A stretch of DNA of 64,000 nucleotides from Bin107 sp965221655 (GTDB lineage: Bacteria > UBA8248): the NCBI GenBank assembly GCA_965221655.1, contig OZ244906.1:372001-436000 (forward strand), written 5' to 3'. Under the pieces are notes generated by a model that worked only from the letters and a program-made list of their open reading frames with translations, was not told the DNA's origin and did no database searches. Shown here piece after piece: positions 27,190 through 36,040 of the stretch (positions are counted from its first letter, which is position 1; every line of letters begins with the position of its first letter). A program made the translations under genes and the position numbers.

Positions 27190-28011
27190 ATGGATACGCT
27201 CATGCGCATCGCCCTCTTCGTAGTGGCGGCGACGCTCGCCTCCGCTCCTTGCGCGCGCGCAGCCGACGTGCCCGTCGACCTCGAGCTCGTGCTGGCCGTC
27301 GACGTGTCGGGCAGCGTGGATCCGGAAGAGGGCAAGCTCCAGCGCATGGGCTACGTGAACGCTTTTCGCTCGACGTCCGTGCTGCGTGCGATTCTCTCGG
27401 GCAGGTACAAGAGCATCGCGGTCGCCTACGTGGAATGGGCGGGCTACGACTATCAGCGCGTCGTGGCGGGCTGGCGGCGCATTCACGACAAGGCCAGCGC
27501 GGAGGAGTTTGCCGCCCTGCTCGCGCGCGAGCCCGTACGCATCGGTCCCTACACCTCGATAAGCGGGGCGATTGCCTTCGCCCTGCCCATGTTCGAGGAC
27601 AACGGCTTTCAGGGCGAGCGGCGCGTCATCGACATCTCGGGGGATGGGCCGAACAACAGCGGGGACTACGTAACCACGGCGCGTGCGAAGGCCATCCGCG
27701 CGGGGGTGACGATAAACGGGCTCCCCATCGTGAACGACAGGCCGAGCCCCTGGGGCAGGATGCCGATGAAGAACCTCGACCTCTACTACAGAAAATGCGT
27801 CATCGGGGGCAGGCGCGCCTTCCTGGTGGTGGCGAACGACATCGCCTCGTTCGGGCGCGCCGTCCGCCGCAAGCTGGTTTTGGAGATCGTGGGTCTTCCG
27901 GGCGCGATTGGGCCGCTCGGAGAAGAGAGAGGCGCTGTTCGCGTGGCGCGTGCGGCCCCGCCGTGTGACGCGGGCGAGAAGCGCCGGAGAGATTGGTCCA
28001 TGGACTACTAG
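27190..28011 (+). CDS. DUF1194 protein with von Willebrand A-like domain, exported
   Basis: The 273-residue protein has a signal peptide (to about CARAADV) and then a vWA-like domain with the MIDAS motif DVSGS, in LELVLAVDVSGSVDPEEG. The segment VIDISGDGPNNSGDYV supplies the other metal-site loops. DUF1194 proteins are extracytoplasmic and uncharacterised. The vWA fold usually mediates metal-dependent protein contacts. The C-terminal 35 residues are Arg/Gly/Ala-rich and look poorly conserved. It is paired with the upstream TPR protein, which fits an envelope protein-protein interaction role. Confidence 0.85.
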   Translation: MDTLMRIALFVVAATLASAPCARAADVPVDLELVLAVDVSGSVDPEEGKLQRMGYVNAFRSTSVLRAILSGRYKSIAVAYVEWAGYDYQRVVAGWRRIHDKASAEEFAALLAREPVRIGPYTSISGAIAFALPMFEDNGFQGERRVIDISGDGPNNSGDYVTTARAKAIRAGVTINGLPIVNDRPSPWGRMPMKNLDLYYRKCVIGGRRAFLVVANDIASFGRAVRRKLVLEIVGLPGAIGPLGEERGAVRVARAAPPCDAGEKRRRDWSMDY

Positions 28012-28104
28012 GCGAAGTGCACAAGTGCGGGCGGGGAGCAGGGTTCTCTCCCCTCCGGTGGTTTTCCCCAAAAGTTTTTTCTAGCCGAGGAGAGATGATT
28101 CGTC

Positions 28105-29085
28105 ATGAAAGCTGTGCGCGTACATGAGTTCAATATGGACGTCCCCATGCGGGTGGACGAGGTGGAAGACGCGAAGCCCGAGCCCGGCGAGGTGCTCATT
28201 CGGGCCGGGGCCGTCGGCGTGAACCCGGTGGATTTGGCCATACGGGCCGCCAAGCACCCCTATGCCAAGCTGGTCAGCCCGCCCTACGTTCCGGGAGCGG
28301 AGGCGGCGGGGGAGATAGTTGCCCTGGGTGCGGGCGTCTCGGGCTGGCAGGTCGGGCAGCGCGTCTACGGCCGGGCCGTGGGCGGGAGCTACGCGGAGAT
28401 GGTGCGACTCGTGGCCGACGCCACGGCGGAGTTGCCCGACGCCTACTCCTACGAGGAGGGCGCCTGCATCACGGTGGCGTTCTACACGGCCTGGAACGCG
28501 CTCGTCATCAAAGCGAAGGCGGGTGCGGGCGAGACGGTGCTGGTGCAGGGCGGTGCGGGCGGCGTCGGCATGGCGGCCATACAGCTGGCCAAGCGTCTGG
28601 GGTGCCGCGTGTTCGCCACGGTGAGTTCGGAGGAGAAGGCCGCGTTTTGCAGGGAGATGGGCGCGGACGAGACGATAAACTACCGCGAGGAGGATTTCGC
28701 CGCGCGCTGCATGGAGCTCACCGGTGGGCGCGGCGTGGACGTCGTGGTCGAGCTGTGCGCGTGCGATAACTTCGACAAGGATTTGGACGCCATCCGCGTG
28801 GACGGGCGCATCATCGTCATCGGCACGGGTACGGGCAAGGGTCCGGGCGCGGAGTTTCGCGTTCCCGCCGTGATGACGAAGGACGCCGTGGTGCTGGGGC
28901 TGGCCGTGGTGAACCTCTTCCCCAAGATGCCCGAGGTCGTGCGCCGCTTCACCCCACTGCTGCGGGAAGGGGCGTTTCGGATTCACGTGGACAGGGCGTC
29001 GTCGTTCGAAGACGCGAACCAGGCGCACGACCACGTGCTGGAAGGCCGGTTTGTGGGCAAGGTCGTTCTGACGCCCGGGGCGTAA
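28105..29085 (+). CDS. Quinone oxidoreductase-like MDR enzyme, tandem copy 1
   Basis: The 326-residue zinc-free MDR protein has an N-terminal GroES-like domain (MKAVRVHEFNMDVP) and the cofactor loop QGGAGGVGMAAIQLAKRLG. It is similar along its length to the next gene and to the gene at 5.0 kb: all share ETINYREEDF-like and VVxGTGTGKGP-like segments. It lies 14 bases before its paralogue. It probably uses NADPH to reduce quinones or activated alkenes. The physiological substrate is not inferable. Confidence 0.88.
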   Translation: MKAVRVHEFNMDVPMRVDEVEDAKPEPGEVLIRAGAVGVNPVDLAIRAAKHPYAKLVSPPYVPGAEAAGEIVALGAGVSGWQVGQRVYGRAVGGSYAEMVRLVADATAELPDAYSYEEGACITVAFYTAWNALVIKAKAGAGETVLVQGGAGGVGMAAIQLAKRLGCRVFATVSSEEKAAFCREMGADETINYREEDFAARCMELTGGRGVDVVVELCACDNFDKDLDAIRVDGRIIVIGTGTGKGPGAEFRVPAVMTKDAVVLGLAVVNLFPKMPEVVRRFTPLLREGAFRIHVDRASSFEDANQAHDHVLEGRFVGKVVLTPGA

Positions 29086-29099
29086 GGGAGGAGAGGGCG

Positions 29100-30074
29100 A
29101 TGAAGGCAATGCGGGTCGTGCGCTTCGGGTACGAGCATCCCATGGTTCTCGAAGACGTGGCAGAGCCCACCCCCGGGGCGGGCCAGATTCTGGTGCGCAT
29201 AGCGGCGGCGGGCGTGAACCCCCTGGAGGTCGCCATACGCTCTGGAAACCACCCCCGCGCCGCGGCCATGACGCTGCCCTACGTCTGCGGCACGGACGTG
29301 GCGGGTGAGGTCGAGGCCGTGGGGCCGGGCGTGGAGGGCTTCGCCCCCGGCGATCGGGTGTGGGGCCGCGCCTCCACGGGGGCGTACGCGGAGAAGGGGC
29401 TGTTGCCCGCCTCCCAGACGGGGAGGCTGCCCGACGCGATGTCCCTGGCCGAGGGGGCGGCGCTTCCCATTCCGCTCCTCACGGCCTGGAACGCCTTGGT
29501 CGTGAAGGGCGAGGCGGCTCCGGGCGACTGCGTTCTCGTGCAGGGGGGAGCGGGCGGCGTGGGCTATCTCGCCATCCAGCTCGCCCGCGCTATGGGTTGC
29601 CGCGTCTTCTCGACGGTGAGTTCGAAGGAGAAAGCAGATTTTTGCCTTGCCGCCGGGGCGGAGGTGGCTATTAACTACCGCGAAGAAGACGTGCCCGCCC
29701 GCGTGATGGAGCTGACCGCGGGGCGCGGGGCCGACGTGGTCGTCGAGACCGTAGGGTGCGACAACCTGCCCGCCGACCTCACGCTCAACGCCGTCAATGG
29801 ACGCATCGTTATCGTCGGCACGGGAACGGGCAAGGGACCCGAGGTCACGATTTCCCTGCCCGCGGCCATGGGGCGGGACGCCAGGATTCTGGCACTCTCC
29901 TCGGGCAACCTGGCTCCGCTCGTGCCGGGCATCCTCAAACGCCTCGAACCCCTCCTTGCCGCAGGCGCGGTGAAGCCCCACGTCGGGTGTGAACTCGCAC
30001 TGGGCGAAGCGAACGAGGCGCATGAGCTTCTGCTGAGCGGAAAATTTCTGGGCAAGGTGAACCTTACGCTTTGA
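29100..30074 (+). CDS. Quinone oxidoreductase-like MDR enzyme, tandem copy 2
   Basis: The 324-residue protein is a paralogue of the preceding gene, with MKAMRVVRFGYEHPMVLED, QGGAGGVGYLAIQLARAMG and VAINYREEDVPARVMELT. No zinc-ligand cluster is present. The ATG has GGAGAGG upstream. Its 14-base spacing to copy 1 and 28-base spacing to the HAD gene suggest one transcript of three genes. The function is as for copy 1; the divergence suggests separate substrates. Confidence 0.88.
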   Translation: MKAMRVVRFGYEHPMVLEDVAEPTPGAGQILVRIAAAGVNPLEVAIRSGNHPRAAAMTLPYVCGTDVAGEVEAVGPGVEGFAPGDRVWGRASTGAYAEKGLLPASQTGRLPDAMSLAEGAALPIPLLTAWNALVVKGEAAPGDCVLVQGGAGGVGYLAIQLARAMGCRVFSTVSSKEKADFCLAAGAEVAINYREEDVPARVMELTAGRGADVVVETVGCDNLPADLTLNAVNGRIVIVGTGTGKGPEVTISLPAAMGRDARILALSSGNLAPLVPGILKRLEPLLAAGAVKPHVGCELALGEANEAHELLLSGKFLGKVNLTL

Positions 30075-30102
30075 GGGCGGCCACACACGCGGGAGGTGCG
30101 GG

Positions 30103-30792
30103 ATGAAGCTGCTGGGGGCGCACGAAATCGACGTTTGCCTGTTCGACGCCTACGGCACGCTGTTCGACGTGTCGGCCGCTGCCGCGGAAAAACAGGCCGA
30201 GCTGGGCGAGAACTGGCGCGCACTCTCGACGCTTTGGCGAACAAAGCAACTCGAATACACCTGGCTCAGAAGTCTCACGGGCTGTCACGCGGATTTTTGG
30301 CAGGTTACGGGCGACGCGCTCGATTTCGCCATGGACGCACTCGACATGCGCGACTCCGCTCTGCGCGAAGAGCTCATGGCCCTCTACATGCGGCTGCGCC
30401 CGTACCCCGAGGTGCGGGGCGTGCTGGCGAAGTTGCGCGAGGAGGGGGTGCGGGCCGCGATTCTCTCGAACGGCTCTCCCGAGATGCTGGGCAGCGCGGT
30501 GGAAAACGCAGGGGTAGGCGAATTTCTCGAAGAGGTGCTCTCCGCGGAGAGCGTCGGCATATTCAAGACGCACCCCTCGGTGTATCAACTGGCGGTGGAC
30601 AGGCTGGGCGTGCCCGCGGGCAGGATGTGTTTTTTCTCCTCCAACGGCTGGGACATAGCCGGAGCGTCCTGGTTCGGGCTGCGCGTCGTCTGGGTGAACC
30701 GCTTCGCCCAGAAGCGCGAACGCCTGCCGCACGAGATCGACGCGGAAATTCGCTCGCTCGACGAGGTCGACGAGGTGCTGACGTACGGCTAG
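30103..30792 (+). CDS. Type II L-2-haloacid dehalogenase (HAD superfamily)
   Basis: The 229-residue protein has the HAD nucleophile Asp15 in FDAYGTLFDV. Motif II is ILSNGSPEML, the Lys is in VGIFKTHPSVYQ, and motif III is FFSSNGWDIAGA. These match type II haloacid dehalogenases, which hydrolyse 2-haloalkanoates through an aspartyl ester. SSNGWD in place of DDxxxD is typical of the dehalogenase branch rather than phosphatases. It ends the MDR-MDR-HAD run, converging on the next minus-strand gene 6 bases away. Confidence 0.88.
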   Translation: MKLLGAHEIDVCLFDAYGTLFDVSAAAAEKQAELGENWRALSTLWRTKQLEYTWLRSLTGCHADFWQVTGDALDFAMDALDMRDSALREELMALYMRLRPYPEVRGVLAKLREEGVRAAILSNGSPEMLGSAVENAGVGEFLEEVLSAESVGIFKTHPSVYQLAVDRLGVPAGRMCFFSSNGWDIAGASWFGLRVVWVNRFAQKRERLPHEIDAEIRSLDEVDEVLTYG

Positions 30793-30798
30793 CGCAGG

Positions 30799-31383
30799 CT
30801 AGGAGACGCCCAGGGCTTTTCTCAGGGTGCGGATTCTGCCCGCGTGCTCGGAGTGGTTGACGGGCGGGAGCTTCTCGCTGTTCGTCACGGGCAGGACTGC
30901 GAAGTGCGGCCCCTCTTCTTCCAGTATGCGGGGGAGGGCTTCCTGAAACGCCTCCAGAGAGTCGATGCGCTCGACCTTGCCCGCACCCGTGGCGCCTCCG
31001 CCCTCGAGCCCCGATGCGCGGGCGAGTGCCGCAAAATCGGCCCGGGGCGGGAGAGTCTGCCCGCCCACCATTTCGTAGGTTCTGTTCTCGAGCAGGAAGA
31101 CGACGAGGTTTCCGGGAGCGTAGCGCGCAAGCGTCACCAGCGAGCCCAGGCTCATGAGCACCCCCCCGTCGCCTTTCCAGACGATGGTCTTGCGCTCGGG
31201 ACGCGCGAGGGCGAGGCCGAGGCCGAAGTCCGCGGCATGGCCCATGCCGAAGGCCAGAAAGTCGAAATCCAGATCGCTCTGGGACACCAGCGGCCACTGC
31301 AGGGTGGCCGTCATGGTCATTATTACGATTTCCTCGGTTCTGTGCTCCGCCACGGTGCGGAACAGGTCCATGCGCTCCATCAC
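30799..31383 (-). CDS. TPP-binding beta subunit of a sulfopyruvate/phosphonopyruvate decarboxylase-like enzyme
   Basis: The 194-residue protein is only the TPP-pyrophosphate-binding domain. It has the GDG...N motif as WKGDGGVLMSLGSL and LLENRTYEMVGGQ, with MGHAADFGLGLALARP before it. Its size and split architecture match ComE, the beta subunit of sulfopyruvate decarboxylase. The alpha-type partner is directly upstream, 13 bases away. A bacterial 2-oxoacid decarboxylase with a sulfonated, phosphonated or plain substrate is likely. No sulfonate or phosphonate genes are nearby, so the substrate is open. Confidence 0.83.
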   Translation of the reverse strand: MMERMDLFRTVAEHRTEEIVIMTMTATLQWPLVSQSDLDFDFLAFGMGHAADFGLGLALARPERKTIVWKGDGGVLMSLGSLVTLARYAPGNLVVFLLENRTYEMVGGQTLPPRADFAALARASGLEGGGATGAGKVERIDSLEAFQEALPRILEEEGPHFAVLPVTNSEKLPPVNHSEHAGRIRTLRKALGVS

Positions 31384-31396
31384 GAGGGGTCGTCTC

Positions 31397-31906
31397 CTAG
31401 GGTCTGAATGCGTAGCCCGTTATCACCGCGGCGGGGTGCGAGGTCGTCGCCGCCGTCTCGTCCATGCGCTCGAGGGTGTCGATGTCGGCGTCGCCCATCA
31501 GCCGCCAACTCGGGATTCGCCAGGCGTCGAGAAGCGGCTCGGTGTAGGTGTAGGCCGAGTCGATGGGCGATTTGCCCGCTTTCGCTCCCCCGTATCCGCG
31601 CCAGCCCACCACCATGCGCAGGGGCACCCGGGGACCCAGCCCGCAGCCCCGGAGTGCGTCGCCCGCCTCCATCAACCCCGTGTTCTGGATGACGAGCAGG
31701 GGCTTTTGGCCGCCCGTCCACAGCCCCGCCGCGATGGCTATCGACTCGCCCTCCCTGCACGGGGTGATGAGGTCGATGCGCGCGTCGCCCTCCACCGCCT
31801 CATAGAGGAGCCTGCTCTCGCTGTCGGGAATCATGAGGACGTGCGTGAAGCCGAGGTCTTGAAACTTCTCGACCGTCTTGCGCGCGCTTGCGCCCCGTTC
31901 GCTCAA
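31397..31906 (-). CDS. TPP-enzyme alpha subunit (sulfopyruvate decarboxylase ComD-like)
   Basis: The 169-residue protein is the pyrimidine-binding half of a split TPP enzyme. The conserved catalytic Glu is in LITPCREGESIAIAAGLWTGG. IPDSESRLLYEAVEG and LVIQNTGLMEAGDALRG are typical ComD-like segments. It is the first gene of a two-gene operon with the beta subunit. The pair together equals one classical decarboxylase without its middle domain. Confidence 0.83.
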   Translation of the reverse strand: MSERGASARKTVEKFQDLGFTHVLMIPDSESRLLYEAVEGDARIDLITPCREGESIAIAAGLWTGGQKPLLVIQNTGLMEAGDALRGCGLGPRVPLRMVVGWRGYGGAKAGKSPIDSAYTYTEPLLDAWRIPSWRLMGDADIDTLERMDETAATTSHPAAVITGYAFRP

Positions 31907-32075
31907 GGGTTTACCTCTTGAAGAGTAGGCCGGGTTCTTTCATATTTCAGAGGACTATCTTGGAGAGTGGGCGGCGGGAAAGTCAAGGTCGCCGGGTAAA
32001 CGCGCGACGCCCGCTCTTTTCGGGTGCGTCACCGCCCCGGCCGCACCGCGCGCACGAAACGGATGAGGGAGCGCC

Positions 32076-33107
32076 TTGCGACGAAAACCCCTTATCGCCA
32101 TGACCATGGGAGACCCCGCGGGGGTGGGCGCCGAGGTGTGCCTCAAGGCCGCAGGGGAGGCGCGCGTGCGCAAGCGCTGCGCCGCGCTCATTGTAGGCGA
32201 CCTGGGTGTTTTGCGCGCGCACGCGAGAAAAATGGGCATTCCCGCGCGCCTCGAAGCCGTGGCCGACGGCGGGGGGGCGGCGGAGCTGTGGGAGGCAGGC
32301 GTTACGCCCGTGGTCGATCTCGCGAACGTCGCCGCCCGCCGGCGGGTGTTCGGCAAGGTGGCGCCCGAGCTCGGCGCGGCGGCGGGCCGCTACATAGAGA
32401 CCGCCGTGGAGATGGTGCGCGCGAGCCGCGCGGACGCCATCGCCACCGCGCCGATCAACAAGGAGTCGCTGCAGGCCGGGGGCTACGACTACCCCGGCCA
32501 CACCGAGATGCTCGCCGATTTGTGCGGGCGGGCGCGGCCCGTCATGATGCTCGCCCACCGCCGGATACGCATCGCCCACGTCTCGACGCACTGCCCGCTC
32601 AGGCTGGCGCTCAGGCGCGTGAGGAGGCGGCGCATCCTCTACGTGGGGGGCGTGCTCGACGCAGCACTCCGCCTTCTGGACCGCAAGCCGCCCAGAATCG
32701 GCGTGGCGGGCCTGAACCCCCACGCGGGCGAGGGGGGGCTGTTCGGCAGCGAGGAAATCAACGAAATCGCCCCCGCCGTTTCGGATTTGCGCGCGGCGGG
32801 CGTGGACGCCCACGGCCCCGACCCGCCCGACACCGTTTTCGCAAAGCTCAGAGGCGGCTACTACGACGGCGTCGTCGCCATGTATCACGACCAGGGCCAC
32901 ATTCCCGGCAAGCTCGCTTGCTTTCGCTTCGACGCCCGGGGCCGCGGCAGCGTGCGCGGCGTGAACGTAACGCTCGGGCTGCCCATCGTGCGCACCTCCG
33001 TCGAGCACGGCACGGGGTTCGAGATAGCGGGCCGGGGCGTGGCCGACCCCGCCAGCATGGTGGACGCCCTCCTCCTCGCCGCACGGATGGTCGCGAACGC
33101 GAAGTAG
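32076..33107 (+). CDS. PdxA-family 4-phospho-hydroxy acid dehydrogenase (PdxA2-like variant)
   Basis: The 343-residue protein starts at TTG with GAGGGA upstream. It shows family motifs MTMGDPAGVGAEV, TAPINKESLQ, GHTEMLAD, and the metal His of MYHDQGHIPGKL. Classical PdxA (vitamin B6 pathway) reads HDQGLIPLK-like. The GHIP form is what I associate with PdxA2-type enzymes acting on D-threonate or erythronate 4-phosphate. No matching sugar-acid kinase lies beside it. B6 biosynthesis therefore remains possible. Confidence 0.82.
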   Translation: MRRKPLIAMTMGDPAGVGAEVCLKAAGEARVRKRCAALIVGDLGVLRAHARKMGIPARLEAVADGGGAAELWEAGVTPVVDLANVAARRRVFGKVAPELGAAAGRYIETAVEMVRASRADAIATAPINKESLQAGGYDYPGHTEMLADLCGRARPVMMLAHRRIRIAHVSTHCPLRLALRRVRRRRILYVGGVLDAALRLLDRKPPRIGVAGLNPHAGEGGLFGSEEINEIAPAVSDLRAAGVDAHGPDPPDTVFAKLRGGYYDGVVAMYHDQGHIPGKLACFRFDARGRGSVRGVNVTLGLPIVRTSVEHGTGFEIAGRGVADPASMVDALLLAARMVANAK

Positions 33108-33117
33108 GGGAGGTGCG

Positions 33118-33149
33118 CACACCAAGGGGCGCAACCCCGCCTTGGTGTG
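33118..33149. repeat. Inverted repeat between convergent genes
   Basis: CACACCAAGG (33118-33127) and CCTTGGTGTG (33140-33149) pair perfectly over 10 bases around a 12-base loop. It lies 11 bases after the pdxA-like stop and 104 bases from the comF stop. There is no T-run, so it may slow transcription from both sides without being a classical terminator. Confidence 0.5.
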
Positions 33150-33252
33150 GAGGGGCTTCCATCCGTAGTGGCGGGTCCCAACCTCGCCCTTGGGCTGCGC
33201 GGCTTCTTCGCGGATGGGGGGGAGGAGGCACCCCCGCGAACCCCCCAAATCC

Positions 33253-33996
33253 CTACGCGCGACAAATGGTGAGCAGGCACACCGAGGCGGCGCCGGCGCG
33301 CTTGAGTTCGCGCGCGCAGGCCGAGGCCGTCGCCCCCGTCGTCACCACGTCGTCGACGAGGATGCATGCCTTCTCACTAAAGTGCGCCCGCGCCTTATCG
33401 CGCACCCTGAAGACGCCGCGCATGTTGCGGCGGCGCTCGCGGGCGGAAAGCCCCGTCTGCGAGCGTCCCTCCCTTGCGCGTTCGAGGCATTCCGCGTGGG
33501 GCAGCCCCAGGTGTTCCGCCGTCGCGCGGGCGAGGAGATGGGACTGATCGAACCCGCGCAGGCGCCAGCGGGCGGGGTCGATGGGCACGTGGGTCAGGAG
33601 GGTGTCCGCCCCGGTGCTGAGTTCGCTCCGCGCCACCTCGGCGAGGTGGGGGGCGAACTCGCGGGCGAGCTTCGTGTAAGCACCGAACTTGAAGAGGTGG
33701 ACGAGCTCGCGCAGCGCACCCTCAAAGGGCCCCAGCGCGCGGGCGCGGTCAAAATGCGGAGCGTCTTGGGCGCACGCGGCGCAAACGTGGGCCGGGGAGT
33801 GGACGAGGGCGAGCGGTGAGCGAAACGGCGCACCGCACCGGGGGCACAAGGGTGGTGCGAGGCGCTCGAGGGCGTTCATGCAGGGAGCGCACACGGCGCG
33901 GGAATCGCCGATGCGCATGGCGCCCCCGCACAGCAGGCACTTGGGCGGAATGAGAAAATCCACCGCCGCGCCGATGATGGCCCGCAGATGGTTCAT
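33253..33996 (-). CDS. comF: ComF-family phosphoribosyltransferase-like protein
   Basis: The 247-residue protein has an N-terminal zinc ribbon (CLLCG, CAPC, then CPRCG and CAAC) and a C-terminal phosphoribosyltransferase domain with the PRPP loop ACILVDDVVTTGATASAC. ComF proteins take part in DNA uptake in naturally competent bacteria, with a still unclear biochemical role. Here it stands alone between a PdxA homologue and the xdhC operon end. No other competence genes are present in the window. Confidence 0.88.
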   Translation of the reverse strand: MNHLRAIIGAAVDFLIPPKCLLCGGAMRIGDSRAVCAPCMNALERLAPPLCPRCGAPFRSPLALVHSPAHVCAACAQDAPHFDRARALGPFEGALRELVHLFKFGAYTKLAREFAPHLAEVARSELSTGADTLLTHVPIDPARWRLRGFDQSHLLARATAEHLGLPHAECLERAREGRSQTGLSARERRRNMRGVFRVRDKARAHFSEKACILVDDVVTTGATASACARELKRAGAASVCLLTICRA

Positions 33997-34047
33997 GGCT
34001 CTGGAATGCGTTTTCGGAATGCGCCCCGGAAGGCGCGGCGGCGGCGC

Positions 34048-35184
34048 TTAGGATTTCTTTCGGAGTTGCACCCGCTTGCTGCCCGCCCCCTCGCCTCTGG
34101 CTTCGCCGCGGCGGCGGTGGCGAATGAGTTCGGCGGCGATGGCCACGCCGATTTCCCCGGGTGTGTCCGCGCCGATGTCCAGGCCGATGGGCGCGTGCAC
34201 GCGGTCGATAAGCGCGCGGCGCTCGAAGCCCTTCTCCTGGAGGTGGCGGTAGGTGAGCAGCACCTTGCTCTTCGAGCCGATCATCCCGATGTAGCGGGCC
34301 TTCGTGCCGATCGCCCATTCGAGGACGACCTCATCGTTCGCGTGGCCCCGGGTGATGATGGCGAGGTAGTCCGACTCGTCGATTGCGATTTCATCGAACA
34401 CGGCGGGAAATTCACCGACGTGAAACGCCTCGGCCATCGGGAAGCGCTCCTTGTTGGCGAACGAGGGCCTGTCCTCCACGATGGCGACGCGAAAGCCCGC
34501 CAGGTACGCCGCCTGTGCGACGCAGAACGAAACGTGCCCGCCGCCGAAGATGTAGACGAGCGGCTGGCTGGAGATGGGTTCGACGAAAATTTCGGTGGCG
34601 TCGGTGCGTTTTTCGCCCCGCCGGGCGGCGTCGGGGTGGAAATGAAGCAGGGTGGGGTTGCCGTGGCGGATGATTTGCGTGCTCTCCGTCCATATTTCGG
34701 CCGAGTAGTTGGGAATTTCGCCCACGGAGCTGCCGTCGCGGCGGAAGAGCATCTTGCGCGCCTCGGGCGCGGGCGCTTCGAGGCCGCCGGGCTGGACGAT
34801 GGTCGCGAGCGCTGCGCTGCCGCCCTCGGTTCTGATGCGGTTGATCTCCTCGAGCAGCCCGGAATCGAACGCCTGAAACGGCTCGACGAGTATCTCCACC
34901 ACGCCGCCGCAAATGTGGCCGCTGTCCTCGGCTTCCTGCTGGGTGAGGTCGAAGGTGAGCTTTTCGGGCGCGCCGGCATCGAGCACGCTCATCGCGGTTT
35001 CCCAGACCTCGGCCTCGAGGCAGCCGCCGCCCACTGTGCCCTCGGTGCTGCCGTCCTCGCGCACGAGCATCTTGGCGTCGCCGCTCATAGGGGCCGAGCC
35101 CTTGCGGGCCACGACGGTGGCGAGCGCGCCGCTTTGGCCTTGCCCTTTCAGCCTGGCCATTTCCCGAAAGACGTCCTTGCTCAT
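34048..35184 (-). CDS. xdhC: XdhC/CoxI-family molybdenum hydroxylase maturation factor
   Basis: The 378-residue protein has the XdhC N-terminal region with GSAPMSGDAKMLVREDGS and GTVGGGCLEAEV. A C-terminal NAD-binding-like fold carries YIFGGGHVSFCVAQAAYLAGFRVAIVEDR. XdhC/CoxI proteins bind the molybdenum cofactor and help sulfurate and insert it into xanthine-dehydrogenase-type hydroxylases. The ATG at 35184 is chosen from family alignment; the frame continues upstream. It ends an operon with YqeC, a VWA protein, an AAA ATPase, YqeB and RidA. No hydroxylase subunits lie nearby. Confidence 0.9.
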   Translation of the reverse strand: MSKDVFREMARLKGQGQSGALATVVARKGSAPMSGDAKMLVREDGSTEGTVGGGCLEAEVWETAMSVLDAGAPEKLTFDLTQQEAEDSGHICGGVVEILVEPFQAFDSGLLEEINRIRTEGGSAALATIVQPGGLEAPAPEARKMLFRRDGSSVGEIPNYSAEIWTESTQIIRHGNPTLLHFHPDAARRGEKRTDATEIFVEPISSQPLVYIFGGGHVSFCVAQAAYLAGFRVAIVEDRPSFANKERFPMAEAFHVGEFPAVFDEIAIDESDYLAIITRGHANDEVVLEWAIGTKARYIGMIGSKSKVLLTYRHLQEKGFERRALIDRVHAPIGLDIGADTPGEIGVAIAAELIRHRRRGEARGEGAGSKRVQLRKKS

Positions 35185-35215
35185 TTGCCGATCCGCTCCC
35201 CAGGGTGTATGGCAC

Positions 35216-36040
35216 TCACTCCCCCGCCGCAACGCACAGGCGCACGACGCAATCGCCGTTCGCACAGGACGTGAGGAGAATGCCGTCCGCAGGACCGCGG
35301 GGCTTGCCTGCCCGCTCCCAGACAACATAGGCGATTTTTTCCAAAAAATCCAGCGCACCCGCCAGGTCGGTCTTGTTCAGGACGATCCACTTGCGCGCCG
35401 TGCCCGCGTTCTTGAAAAGCCCCTCCGGGTGCGCGCACAGTCTGGCGAGGGCCGCGGGCGTTATGCTCTCGTTTGCCGTGATGCCGCATATCGCGCGCAA
35501 TCGCGCGGGGCGAAAGACGTGCGCCTCATCCGCGGGCGTACCCAGGGCGTCCAGCCCCACGACGCCCAGAACGGCGTCGAGTTTTTCGGGCAGCACGGGT
35601 TCGTTTTCTCCGGGGGCCTTGATGGGCAGCCTCCGCGCACCATCCGCTTCGATGAGGGTGAGGCCGCGGGGGAGTGCGAGGCGGGCGATTTCCGCGGGAG
35701 CGAAGCCCGCGAGCTTCATGCGCGTCTCGCCCGGTGCGCCGGGGAGGGGCGCTGCCCCCTCCCGCCTGCGCGCACACCACGAGACGCCCCAGGCGTCGAG
35801 GCAGGAGCCCAGGTTTCTGGCAACAGTGTCGACGTCGCCCAGCACCAGTCCGAGGTTTTCGCCGGGCTGTGGAGCGAAGACCCTGGTCGTCGTCGTGAGA
35901 AGAGCGGGTCCTGAGCCCCGGGCGTGAAACCGCCTGGCGAGGGCCGTCAGCAGGCTTGTCTTTCCGCCGCCGCCGACCGCGGCGACGCGCGCGCCGGCCT
36001 TGAGACCCATGGCGTCGAGGGCGTCTGGCGCCGCTACCAA
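35216..36040 (-). CDS. yqeC: YqeC, selenium-dependent molybdenum hydroxylase accessory protein
   Basis: The 274-residue protein has a P-loop-like VAAVGGGGKTSLLTALA near residues 19-34, then LLTTTTRVFAP and IVLNKTDLAGALDFL, matching YqeC. This family is genomically linked to selenium-dependent molybdenum hydroxylases and labile-selenium cofactor formation. The TTG start at 36040 overlaps the VWA gene stop by 7 bases, indicating translational coupling. The context with YqeB and XdhC agrees. The exact biochemical step is not established. Confidence 0.88.
   Translation of the reverse strand: MVAAPDALDAMGLKAGARVAAVGGGGKTSLLTALARRFHARGSGPALLTTTTRVFAPQPGENLGLVLGDVDTVARNLGSCLDAWGVSWCARRREGAAPLPGAPGETRMKLAGFAPAEIARLALPRGLTLIEADGARRLPIKAPGENEPVLPEKLDAVLGVVGLDALGTPADEAHVFRPARLRAICGITANESITPAALARLCAHPEGLFKNAGTARKWIVLNKTDLAGALDFLEKIAYVVWERAGKPRGPADGILLTSCANGDCVVRLCVAAGE

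Noticed and set aside
28055..28082. Terminator-like hairpin with T-run after the DUF1194 gene
   Set aside because: The only pairing near the T-run is a weak TTTT/AAAA stem, too unstable to claim.
33118..33149. Bidirectional terminator between pdxA-like and comF genes
   Set aside because: The stem is good but neither strand has a T-run, so I list it only as an inverted repeat.
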